Shown here: positions 11,231 through 24,356 of the stretch, piece after piece
Numbering within the stretch: the stretch's first letter is position 1
Layout: each line of letters begins with the position of its first letter
Source: Agroathelia rolfsii
Taxonomy: Eukaryota; Basidiomycota; Agaricomycetes; Amylocorticiales; Amylocorticiaceae
Reading direction: 5' to 3'
Length of the DNA: 64,000 nucleotides
Assembly (NCBI GenBank): GCA_018343915.1
Contig: JABRWF010000007.1
Coordinates: 1,984,001-2,048,000, forward strand
Notes under the pieces: model-generated
What the model was told of the DNA's origin: nothing
Databases searched by the model: none
What the model saw: the letters and a program-made list of their open reading frames with translations, nothing else
Translations under genes and position numbers: made by a program

Positions 11231-12443
11231 ATGGTCTCAATCCTACCATCGCATGCTCCCAAGCCCCTCGTCACCCCGTCCGCCCCCTCGTCACTCAGTT
11301 TTGCCTCTCCGCCATTCATCATGAAATCCCAGCCCCAACTCCGACCTATCGCAGCCGAGCCTCGTGTTTTCCAGCCCTACGACTACTTTCTTGTCCTTGA
11401 CGTCGAGGCAACCTGCATACATGGAGGTGGTTTTGACTGGCCCAATGAAATAATTGTAATTCATTTGCAACCCTTGACTGAGACCAAAAAGCTCATTCCT
11501 GCATTTGCGTCAATTTGCATTGCTACCAGGAATGGCCTGTTTGCCTCATGCGCTGGAAAGACAAAGATAGAGATGGTTACGCATCCCAGCTTGAGGTTGT
11601 AGCCGAGTTTCATACATACGTAAAGCCCGTGTGGCGTCCGAAATTATCAGACTTTTGCACTGAGCTTACGGGCATTACCCAAGTGTGTCTCACTTTCTTG
11701 GGGAATTATGGAATTTTGTTTTTAAATTTCTTTTCCTGTTCAGGCACAAGTCGATAATCCACGTACACCTACCTTTGCTGAAGTAGCCCGGAGGTTCACT
11801 AAGTTCTTAGTCAGCCATGGTCTTATCGACCCCATTACCGGCGCAAGGAGGGCCCGCTTCTGCTGGGTCACCGACACTCCTTGTGATATCCGTGACTTTG
11901 TAGTCAAGCAGTGCTTTATTTCGAAGGTACTGTTATCTTTTCTTCCTCGGGACTTCTCTGTTCTGATGAGAACCAGATGCAAATGCCTGCATGGATCAAA
12001 GGGGATGTGTTGGACATCCGGAGGGCCGTTGGTTACTACGTTAATGCATCAAACTCGGATCTACCCCAGATAGGTCGCGTGAGTCTTGCACTACCCGAAA
12101 TAACGAGCCCATGATTGACTCATGCTCAGCTTGATCAGCATCCCATGGGACCTCGCCGTCGCTCGATGACGATCCCCGATCAACTGATTGCACTAGGATT
12201 GCCCGAATTCAAGGGCCGCCTCCACAGTGGCATTGATGTAAGTGCTTCCCCCTCTGCTCCGATGTGACAATGGGAGTTTGACATCCTTCCCAGGACGCCA
12301 GGAATATTGCCCGCATCGTCACGGAACTCGCCCGCAAAGGCATCAGACTCGAGCCCAACACCTCCATTAACCCCGCTCGGCGCTGGATCTGGATGGGAAA
12401 ACTTGGACAGGTTCTCGAGCAATACACCATCACTGTCAACTGA
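11231..12443 (+). CDS. ERI1: ERI1-type DEDDh 3'-5' exoribonuclease
   Basis: 3'-5' exoribonuclease of the DEDDh class, closest to ERI1/3'hExo. Family members trim histone mRNA ends, 5.8S rRNA and small RNAs. Six exons (11231-11455, 11530-11682, 11744-11926, 11977-12078, 12130-12237, 12294-12443) give 306 residues. Exo I is FLVLDVEATCIHGG with Asp and Glu; it is followed by FHTYVKPVWRPKLSDFCTEL and TGITQAQVDNPRTPTF; Exo II is CWVTDTPCDIRDFVVKQCF; Exo III is LHSGIDDARNIARIVTELAR, with His and Asp of the DEDDh set. There is no SAP domain, unlike animal ERI1. An internal Met at 11321 is an alternative start. The residues needed for catalysis are all present. Confidence 0.88.
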
Positions 12444-12945
12444 TTATGCTTGTTATACCTTTCCTCCCCTATATGGACACATACACAAATCCCAAACCCC
12501 CGTTTCTTTATGTTTATTACGACTCCTCATGAAGGTTACCCTTGCTGGGTCTGTGTTACTATTACGTACTAGGCTTATTTTTGCCCGCCCACCCTCAATC
12601 ACCTCTCCTCTTATTTTTTTTCTCGATCTTGTCTTCCCCAGGCCTCCCATGATGCTTGCCATTTCTTTACTTTTTTTCTTTTATATTTTTCCTTATCCGG
12701 TGCCTATCCATGTCCATGTCATACCATTTCCCACTCTTGTCTCATGTCTCTTTCTAGCATACCTCTATTCTTTTTCTCTTTCTCTTTCTATATCATCATC
12801 ATATCTTGTGGTCCTTGCTTTCGGTTTCTCGCGGCTCCCATCTTCTCTTCACACATTTAAGCCCGAGTACGTACATAGTGTAGAACTTGGTGCCAAATAA
12901 TTATTGGGAGGAGGGGCAAGATTCATCTTCTCTTTCCATTCTTGG

Positions 12946-12984
<39 letters not shown>

Positions 12985-13406
12985 GTCTTACGGCCAATTA
13001 TAAATTATTATCTTTCTCTCACTCATTCCCTCAATATACTGTTGGTAATTAAGTGGGATGGAAGCCAACGTATATAAAAACCGGTGCACTTGCGATATAT
13101 TAAACCCCGGAATTCAAATTACTGGTAAACTCTCAATAAGCTCAACCAGGAGTTCGTAGCATTATCAGATAACTTGACAAATAAGTCGGAATAATTAGCT
13201 TACCACTGATCTTGAGTATCGATCGCGATTAGGTTTCTATAATGTCGTCGATGTACCATTTCTATCTGTCCGGCTTGCCGGTATGAAAGAGCAAGTTTCG
13301 ACTAAGAATTTGTAGACTCAGATTCGGATTGCATCATTGTTAGTGCTCAATGAAGGTTACACAGCTGCTGTGCTAGACCAACTTGGACCTCCACTCATTT
13401 TAGGTC
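12444..13406. other. intergenic region with long T tract
   Basis: Nearly 1 kb between two plus-strand genes. The first part is T/C-rich and fits the 3' untranslated region of the exonuclease gene. A 36-base T run lies at 12948-12983. A TATATAAAAA element at about 13071-13080 precedes the MOG1 gene. No coding domain was recognised. Confidence 0.5.
12948..12983 (+). repeat. Poly(T) tract, 36 nt
   Basis: An uninterrupted homopolymer of 36 T residues. It could be the reverse complement of a retroposed poly(A) tail or simple slippage expansion. No flanking target-site duplication was obvious. Confidence 0.9.
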
Positions 13407-14105
13407 ATGTCTCAAGCATCGCAGAGAGACCTTTTCGGAGGCGCGATAACCGCCCTATTTCCTTCAAATCTTGTTGATGCATCGTATGTTTTTTTTTCTT
13501 AGAAATATTGCTTTAGGTGTATTGACTAGTGGGTCGGCGGATCCGTCGCATATAGTGACCTACGACAGGTCCCAGACACACAAGAAGTTTTTCTCTATCC
13601 CGATTCCGACGTGAGTATAATCATCGAGATCCTCGAACGTGCCACGCCGTCCCAATGGGAAGAAGCAGCAAGGTAAGCACTCTATTTTCTATTTCTTTTT
13701 GTTGTCTCTTGCGTATAGAACTTTGGTTTTTTATTGAAAAAAAAAATCGGTATGGTTTCTAGGTTTCACTTTGATTCCATCGCGCATGACAACTCAGCCT
13801 CGCGCAGCGTCGTCGAGCGGATCGTACAGACACCCATAGCTAGACAGCCCGGAGATGCTACGCCCGTGCCAATCGTCCTCACCGGCGTGCAGTATGCACG
13901 AAAATTTAACCGTACAGAGGAGGACGAGGTTCAGATACTGATGGGCCTGTATCGCGTTGAGAACAAGAATGTGGACATGGTAGTCACTATGAACATACCC
14001 AATGGATCGCTGGCAAGCGTATCAACAGGAGGACAGGGGTATCAGGCTGTATTTGAAGAGGTTATTCGCTCATTGAGAATTGTGGATTTCGACCTGTTTG
14101 CTTGA
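13407..14105 (+). CDS. MOG1: Ran-interacting protein Mog1
   Basis: Nuclear Ran GTPase cofactor (Mog1/RANGRF) that promotes nucleotide release from Ran and so supports nuclear transport. Three exons (13407-13483, 13556-13672, 13763-14105) give 178 residues. The N-terminus RDLFGGAITALFPSNLVDAS and the joined motif SDLRQVPDTQEVFLYPDSD are the family hallmark. The second half has VPIVLTGVQYARKFNRTEED, VQILMGLYRVENKNVDMVVT and the C-terminal helix YQAVFEEVIRSLRIVDFDLF. Length and motif order match yeast Mog1 and human RANGRF. The sequence that looks like a donor after DSD (GTGAGT at 13611) is read through, because the frame continues into VSIIIEILERATPSQWEEAA. Confidence 0.92.
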
Positions 14106-14394
14106 TGTATCAATGACAGTTTCCATGAGTTAGTACTAGCCTTTTTTATGTATGAATTTACATGTATGTACGAGCAACTTGTGTTATCGCCGGCAGGGTG
14201 GGTATATAAATACATGATGTTACACAAACTTTGTCAAACTAACAAACTGATATATGATCGCCAGAGAGCAAAGCATGATTGACAAATACTCATGGTCCGT
14301 GAAAGACAGCAATATAAGAAAGCAAGAAGAAAAGAAAACAGCGCGCGTATAAGCAGCGACCGAATGCTTATAAATAAGATCGTGGTAGAGAAGC
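14106..14394. other. short convergent 3' interval
   Basis: 289 bp between the stops of MOG1 and the Atg38-like gene, which converge. Nothing coding was seen; the two transcripts' 3' ends must lie here. Confidence 0.4.
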
Positions 14395-16039
14395 TCAGTC
14401 CTCCTCTTCGGGCTCCTCGACGATTTTTTCGTGCATCGGAGACGAGGCTATTCCAGCTGCTGCCTTTGCTTCCTTCTTTTTTCTTGCATTTTCTTTGAGT
14501 TTGTCCCATTTTTCACGGAAGCGTGTGATCATAGCTCGCTGAAATGTTGGTAACATTGATTAGTGATTCGGGATAGGGAGCAATGACGATAACTGACTTG
14601 TTTCTCATTATCTGCGCGCACAACTCGCAATTCCTCCTCGAGCTCCTTTACCCGCTTCTGCAAGGAGCTTTCGCGGTCACGATTGGGCAAGATTGCGTTC
14701 GGAATCGGTGGAGGCAAGGGGAGTGCACCCGGCATGTTCACTGAGCCGAAATCATTCATAGCTGGCGGAGGGCGAGGTGCAATCATAGACGCCCCCATAG
14801 CTCGTTGGGCCTTTTGGTCGTGCTTGATGAGCATATTTTACGATAGAAAGGATATTTAGAAGTATTACCTGTTGCTTAGCCATGACTATGCTTTCACGTA
14901 GTGATTGATCTTGTTCCCTGCGCATTTGAATAACACGCTCCGCGGCGGCTAGTCGTTTTTTGAGGGATTCTACCTCCGCTTTGAGATTTGTGTTCTCCTT
15001 TTCGCTTCTGCGCGAGTCTGAGCTAGAAGGTACGACGAAAAATCCATCATCTAAATCTTCATCTACGAAAAGATGTTATGAGCTAATACAGAAGAACATG
15101 AACAGACCAACGGTGTTTACCGTCATCGGCGAAAGAGTCAGAAGCCTGGAGCAGCCCTGTCGCGCGCGACGCACCAAAAGAGACATCGCCTGACAAAACT
15201 CGAGATCCGGCCGTCTTGACCCTGTCGAGACCACGGGACAGTCGAGTAGTGATGGTCTCCTCCATATCGGTGTCACTGCTGCTGCCAGCTTCTCTGGAAT
15301 TTTTTTGAGGTTTCGTTTCATCCGATGGCAGTGGAGCGGTGGCAAATGCGACCGGTAGGTTCAGTTGATCGAGGACGCCATCCATGGTTCTCCAGAAAAC
15401 ATTGAATGCATCGCCCGGATCTGACTGGGGTTTGAAGTTAGCCTTTGGTGCATTAGAAGAAATAGCGGTGATCGCCCTCACACGCTGTCCCAGAACCATA
15501 AAAGACTCATCGACATTGAGTTGGGATTCGTTGAGTCTCCCCGATCCGCTGTTACGTAGGAGAGACGGCGGTGATGGGAGTGGTCTGCTCGGGCCGGCGG
15601 CTGCAGAGGACTTCGTAGGGGGAGATGCAGCTGCTTTAGGCTGTGGTAGGGATGGATCTTTATTTTCTTCCCTCAGTTTCTGTATTCTGCGTTGTAAATC
15701 CTTGCTGGCTCTGAGGTGCTCGTTATAGAGCATTCGAAGGGTGCGCTTGGTCTAAGATTATCGAGAGGTGTGTGAGAAAGTGCATTTTGGGGGTAGAATA
15801 GACTGGCAATTCGATGCGCAACAGTCACGTTTTCATCGCTTGAGTTTTCCACACAAGCCTGGAAGGCCTCTGCGGCCTTTTCATGTTCTTCGGATGCTGG
15901 GATGAGCAAGCCCTGGGAGAGGAAATCTTCTGCATTTGCAGCATGAGAATGGGCCTGTAAAGGGATTATCAATCAATTGAACTGGTGCTAGGGCACTGTT
16001 AAAGATCATTACAGCTGCTAGTGTGAGTTCCTTGGACAT
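14395..16039 (-). CDS. ATG38: Atg38/NRBF2-like MIT-domain protein
   Basis: Probable regulatory subunit of autophagy-specific phosphatidylinositol 3-kinase complex I (Atg38 in yeast, NRBF2 in animals). The first exon encodes MSKELTLAA and joins AHSHAANAEDFLSQGLLIPA, then EEHEKAAEAFQACVENSSDE and TLRMLYNEHLRASKDLQRRI, a three-helix MIT pattern with paired amphipathic helices. A Ser/Pro-rich linker leads to DESFMVLGQRSDPGDAFNVF and WRTMDGVLDQLNLPVAFAT. A long C-terminal coiled coil follows (ESLKKRLAAAERVIQMRREQ; QKRVKELEEELRVVRADNEK), ending in an acidic tail EEPEEED. MIT plus coiled coil fits Atg38/NRBF2, but the family evolves fast, so a different MIT-domain adaptor cannot be excluded. Confidence 0.65.
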
Positions 16040-16731
16040 CGTCGACGCTGGAGAATAAGGAATACAGGACGAGAGGAGGTGAAGATTTCAAGTTGTGTAA
16101 AAGAAGCTCGCTAGCCTGGCAAAGGCTGCTAGATTCCCATTTGAATTTGATTCCGCACAGGTGCCCTATAGCACTTGCCCCACTTGCGCATTTGCTTCCG
16201 CTTGCGTCTTGTCGGGGGCCTCCAACGTACTGGGCTAATAACTGGTTGCCACTGGCACTGCTGGTGCTCAGCAAATGCAATGATCTCCTAACATATACTC
16301 CTCGGATTTTTAGACACTATCACCGGGCGATATTTGGTAAAGGGCATCATGCGATCAATAGTACTAGTAGCAATGAGGCATTTAACCCCATAGCTAAACG
16401 CAGCACCAGTGATTGAGTGGCCCCAGCTAGTACTTGAAAACCGCTCTTGCAGTTGGCTAGCACCACGCCACTGTCTGAGCCTAGACAGTGCTGACAATCT
16501 CAATGAACGATATTAACACCTATCTGCATTTGATCTTGACATGCCTCGATAGCTCATTAATTGGAGCTTGTGTACTGACAAGCAGTGCCAGTGAGTGTCG
16601 TGACATACGGGCCTTATGGGAGGGAGATAAAATGTGTACTCCCCTAGCCCCTATAAGGCCGCACATAAATAAAGCGTACAACTAGTCTACTTCCCCTTCT
16701 GAGCGGTAGATTCTAAGTTTGGTTGACAATC
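16040..16731. other. intergenic promoter region
   Basis: About 690 bp between the divergent Atg38-like gene and the unknown gene at 16732. Short frames on both strands have no recognisable domain. No RNA gene was seen. Confidence 0.35.
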
Positions 16732-17421
16732 ATGTCTCTCCGTTCTTTGTTCAATAAGAATGATAAGGTACGCTTCTTATGATGAATGCCGTTGTATCAT
16801 TCAGTTCTAAACACTATGGAAATGCAGCACCAAGCACATCAGCACTCACTCTTCACAAGAGGGACATTACAGGCAGATATCACATTGAAGCACACAAGGA
16901 ATAGCAGAAATCGCTCCTCAACTAACTGTACCACTCCTAGGCCAAGAAACAAAATAATTGCAAGCCGTGCCCCTGTTTTACCCGAACTCGACTTTCCCCC
17001 CCAACTTGATAGTTTTAGCAACATGCCGTGGCCCGTGGACGGTTTATCACTGGGTCAAGGTGGACAGCCGCCGCTACCTAGGACCGCGTCTTCGTCTTCC
17101 ATGCCGATACTGCCCGCACAGGAGATGCTCCTTCCGGATGGCCAAGATCCGAAACGGGAGAGGTTTACAATTGCACAGGACAGGGTGGTTCAGCCATATC
17201 AGAAATTCATAACATCCAGTAGCCGTATATTGCCACTCTTCCAGGATTCATGCCATAGCCAGGCGAGTAACGAGGAGGAAGATACTTGGTATCCACCTGA
17301 GGAATCGGCTCTGAGTCGTGTGAAATGTACACCTGTTTGTGAGCTAGTCCATTATCCAATAGTCATATCGCAAGCCAGCTATCATTCCTGTGCTGCCCCA
17401 GTAGAAACATATTTTGAATGA
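16732..17421 (+). CDS. Hypothetical protein, two-exon model
   Basis: I do not recognise this protein. The likely model starts at 16732 (MSLRSLFNKNDK), uses the donor GTACGC after the last Lys, and re-enters the same frame after AATGCAG at 16827, then runs to the stop at 17421. The product, about 210 residues, is hydrophilic. It has a Pro-rich centre (PWPVDGLSLGQGGQPPLPRT) and a C-terminal EEEDTWYPPEESALSR. There is no transmembrane segment or metal motif. The continuous frame beginning at 16786 would include intron sequence. Conservation in related fungi would decide whether the gene is real. Confidence 0.4.
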
Positions 17422-17702
17422 AACCGGCTAATGAGGTATCCAGTGATACGTATTAGCTAGTATAAAATGCTATGTAATGATTAAAACGAGTTACCATTAA
17501 TTATAATATTTTATATCTGTGGCGTGCACGTGATCGGATCCGTCGGGAATCGGCAAGCAGCGGAGGAGTAAGTCCGGGCACAGTCGAGCACCGTCGACGA
17601 CGAACGACACCAAGACACACTTCTCCACTCGTCCTCGACTACAAATTAGCCCGCTTTTTTCTAGGAAAAGTCACGTAAGAGCGCCGAGCGCCATCCAGGG
17701 CC
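17422..17702. promoter_or_regulatory. RSP5 upstream region
   Basis: 281 bp between the unknown gene and RSP5, both on the plus strand. It is AT-rich at first, then GC-richer from about 17520. No defined element was identified beyond this change in composition. Confidence 0.35.
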
Positions 17703-20814
<3,112 letters not shown>

Positions 20815-21663
20815 GGAAAAACTTGTTATCCAGATTGTTTACTCGCTTGCTTCTAATGTTATATCTATATTTCCTCTTCTTGGCTTCCATATCCTCGGAT
20901 CCTCTCATCCTCTATTTGTCTGTCTTTCCTCTCTTCGGCTCAAATATATAATTAACCTTCCTATTCTCCTAAATCTTTTTTCATTTTTTTCACCGCGGAC
21001 TATTCTGATTCCCAGTTTCCCCGAGATGCATGTAAATATATGTAATCGAAACCCTCCTTTTCCCCTATTCCTTTGTTTTTCGCTTCATTTCATTTCAATT
21101 TTTTTAATCCTGTTTTCGTCCTAACAAACCGATTCCGCTTGCTTGCTCATTTGATCGGTTAATTGATTATATAAAGATGTATGGTACAAAAGTATCAGTT
21201 TTACACACGAAAGAAAGCTAGTTTTCAGCCATACGAGAAGGAAATATGTCAGGATGTAACAGAAATAAGGCAAAAAAAAGCGAGTCAGAAGATACGATCT
21301 TAACAAAAACGAACTCGAAAGCAAAGCAAAAAGCAAACGGGACATCCAAGAAAATCAGCTATCCACTGGCACCACCCTCTCAAGGCGTAACCCCTATACA
21401 ATACCGAAAGTGTCCTTGTTATTGTCAACATAACAGCCTTTTTGTCCTGGCTGAATTGTGTTAGGGCGGGATGGGTTAGAATGATGCCCTCGCACATCCG
21501 AGCAAACATGTGCGTAAAGCCCCCACGTGCGATCGGCTCAAGCCCATGGTCGAAAAATGGTCCACGTCCCCGTTCCTTCTGCACCCATCTGACCCACATG
21601 CTATACATCGTCTACGAAATCCCTCGCCAGGAGGGATATACCGATATAGATTCTTACATGAGG
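20815..21663. other. 3' flanks between convergent RSP5 and ABD1
   Basis: About 850 bp between two convergent stop codons. The RSP5 side is strongly T/C-rich and produces a hydrophobic pseudo-frame of about 130 codons (20729-21124) that is best read as 3' untranslated sequence. Confidence 0.5.
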
Positions 21664-24155
21664 TTATGGTCTTTTCTTGAAGGCGAACGCGATATAGATA
21701 TCTATGTTTAGCACAAAAACACACAACCGATTCATGTCAGTCAGCATTTGATACATCCCAAAAAACAAGAGATGAAATATAACATGATAAAGCCAATGGG
21801 AAGACGAAACTTACTGGCTGCCTCCCACTGATCTTCGTCCATGGCGCTCCCACCATCGGCATCGACAACACCCATCCTAAGCATGAGTGACCGGAACTCG
21901 GGATCTTCCCCGTGTTCGTTAAAGACCTGATGGAATTCTTCTCGATAGACACATTCTAGGCCGTATTCCGATGCCATCCTAAAGGAAAAGAAAAAAGGAT
22001 TCAAGTTAGCCGTTAGATAAATAGAAAAAGTAGTAGAAGAGGGGAAATCTCCGTACTGGAGAAAGTTGTCCCATCGGACGACATATTCCGGCACATTCTC
22101 AACGGCGTCTTGGAGATAGAACCAGTACTTGTGACCGAACACGGGCTTCTTCTCTCGGTCTTCGAAGCGAATCTTGTACACCGAGTTGCCAAATGATAGG
22201 TCGTTTTTGTCCCTGTCCGGCGGTAGACTGTCTAGATTTGTTCTGGATTATAACAAAACGAGAAGATGATCATCAGAGCGGGCGTAATTAACCAGTCATG
22301 CTTATATCTCTTCGTCCGATAAGAACAAAACACGAAGAAATAGACCATCAAAGGGGCAAAGGAAAAGGGAAGGAACGTACAAGAGCTGCTCGGAGTTCGG
22401 TATAGTGCCCACGAAAACGCCGCCGGGCCGGAGCCACTTGGTGACGTTCTCAAGCATCCTGCGCGCCTTTTGCACCGTCTCAAATGCATAGTGCATGCAA
22501 AACTGCATTGATACGACATCGAACGGCCTCGCCAGCTGTGCGGGTGGGAATGCCTTCGTGAGCAGATCGGTGTAACAGTCCAGCGCGGCAAAATGGGCAT
22601 CGAACCGCGCGCCTTTCATCGTCTCCCAACGGGCCCGAGCTTGGGTAACAGACACCTCGGCGATATCTGCGACCAGATAGATATCAATGTGTGCATGTGT
22701 TTGTGGGGGTGGGCGGGGAATAGAATGGAGGCATTACGTAAATGGTCATGCCTTCTCTTAAAAAGAGATGAAGAAGTGGGAGGGAAGAGGGAGGAAAGGG
22801 AGAAGGAGAGGGAGAGGGGAAGGAAATGATCGAAGCATACCTACACAGCACACCTCACGCACGCGCGCTTTGCTCCATTTATTGAGGTCCCCGCCTTTGC
22901 CACAGCCCATGTCGAGTACCTTGCCCGAGCCGCCACGGCGCCCACCCGCCTGTGTTGTACCCTTGTACGACTCATGGTTGCCCAGAACAGGGTAGGCAAA
23001 TTTCGATATCAGGACGGACTTGACCCAGTTATTAAAATTCTTCAGGCCGATGATTGGCGACTCTTGGCGGTCCTTGAGGCCGACATCCGGTCTGGCGTTG
23101 TCTATGAGAAGAGGAAAACAAGGTGGGTAAGGCGGGAGAGGGAGGATGCAGTGATAACGGCAGCAACGGTAAGTAGGGCCGATCGGGCACTACCACCCCG
23201 TCACCACGGACAATATTTTAAAATAGGGGGAGGGCTTACAATGTTCAACCACAACGCCCACATCACCGGCCCATTTTTTGTCGGGCAGCTGATCTTCACC
23301 GCCGCCCCAACCACCGCCATCGTCGTCGACCGGTCTCTTGCGCTTGCGCGTCATGAGACGCTGGGTTCCGTGACCAACAAAGGTGCGGTACATGTCCATC
23401 TCGCCGGCCGTCATGGGTTTGAGGACCGAGCCTGGAGGGGTGACTCGCATGCGTGGGTTGTAGGGTATCGTTGATTTTTTCTTGGGTGGCATGGTAGCTT
23501 TGGTTTCGATGGGGGAGTGTGTTAGCCGTGCGACCTGGCTGCTCGGTGAAGAGGATGAAGAGGACGGTAGGGGGGGAGGTGCGACAGTAAGAGTCAAAGG
23601 AGAGGTTGTGGATGCGGAATGGGATGCTCGAGACGGGCCCGCCGCGGGTGAGGGAGAGATACCCGAGGGAGAGGAATTGGAACCGAACAGGGTGTGTGAT
23701 GAGGCCGTGGACCCTTGTGAGGGTGGCCTCTGTGCAAAGTAGGAGGCTTCACGAGCTTCAGAGGGTTCCCGTCTGCTTATGGGTGAGGTGAGCTGTACGG
23801 GGATGTCCTGGCTGAGCAGCAGATGCGATATGCTCGAGCGAGGTGTCGGTGTCGTGGGGGACTGTGTCGCCGTCGTCGGTGTGCGCACGTGCAGGACGGG
23901 GTCGACGGAGTGAGAGTTGAGCAAGACAGAAAGATCAGTTGCTCGTCTCTGTGGTGGATGGGGGACCGGTGTGGGGGTCGTCGTCGTGTTATTCAAAGCA
24001 GAAGACGGTCTGCCATCTGGACCAGGAGGAGAGAGATGCTTGGGCGGATGATCAACGGCAGCCGGATGGGTTTTCGGTAGTAGCGGCTGTGCCTGTGACG
24101 GGAGAGTGGTAGGAGAGCTCAAGGCAGCATCGCGTACAGGATCGAACGCAGGCAT
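21664..24155 (-). CDS. ABD1: mRNA cap guanine-N7 methyltransferase (Abd1)
   Basis: Nuclear enzyme that methylates the guanine of the mRNA cap using S-adenosylmethionine. A long disordered Pro/Ser-rich N-terminus (about 220 residues, starting [15 protein letters not shown]) precedes the basic cluster [11 protein letters not shown]. The catalytic domain then has [39 protein letters not shown], the SAM-binding motif [74 protein letters not shown], and later [20 protein letters not shown] with [20 protein letters not shown]. The last exon, too short to stand out alone, is recovered after the acceptor ACATAG and gives [12 protein letters not shown], the typical C-terminus. All junctions keep the frame. 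The family assignment is firm. Confidence 0.95.
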
Positions 24156-24318
24156 CGAGGAACGTTGAGCACGGGTGCGGCAGCGATGAGAGCTATCCGG
24201 AGACGGCGGCCAGAGACGATGTTGAGAGTGCTACAGACATGTACGGTACAGCCATAACCACCACAACTCTGCCCGCGCCCGCCAGCGCCTGGTTTATGTA
24301 AGCAGCGCATACACTATG

Positions 24319-24335
24319 CTACTACTACTACTACT
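24319..24335 (+). repeat. Short CTA trinucleotide repeat
   Basis: A CTA-type microsatellite of about five to six units between the divergent-side flank of ABD1 and the end of the aminopeptidase gene. It is noncoding. Confidence 0.8.
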
Positions 24336-24356
24336 GGTATTGGTATTGATAGTACT

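Noticed and set aside
12307..12900. Plus-strand open frame of about 200 codons with hydrophobic stretches
   Set aside because: Its start lies in the last ERI1-type exon in another frame and the rest is T-rich 3' flank. No family resemblance.
13611..13620. Intron donor GTGAGTATAA in MOG1
   Set aside because: The frame continues through it into VSIIIEILERATPSQW, which is conserved in Mog1, and no matching acceptor is needed.
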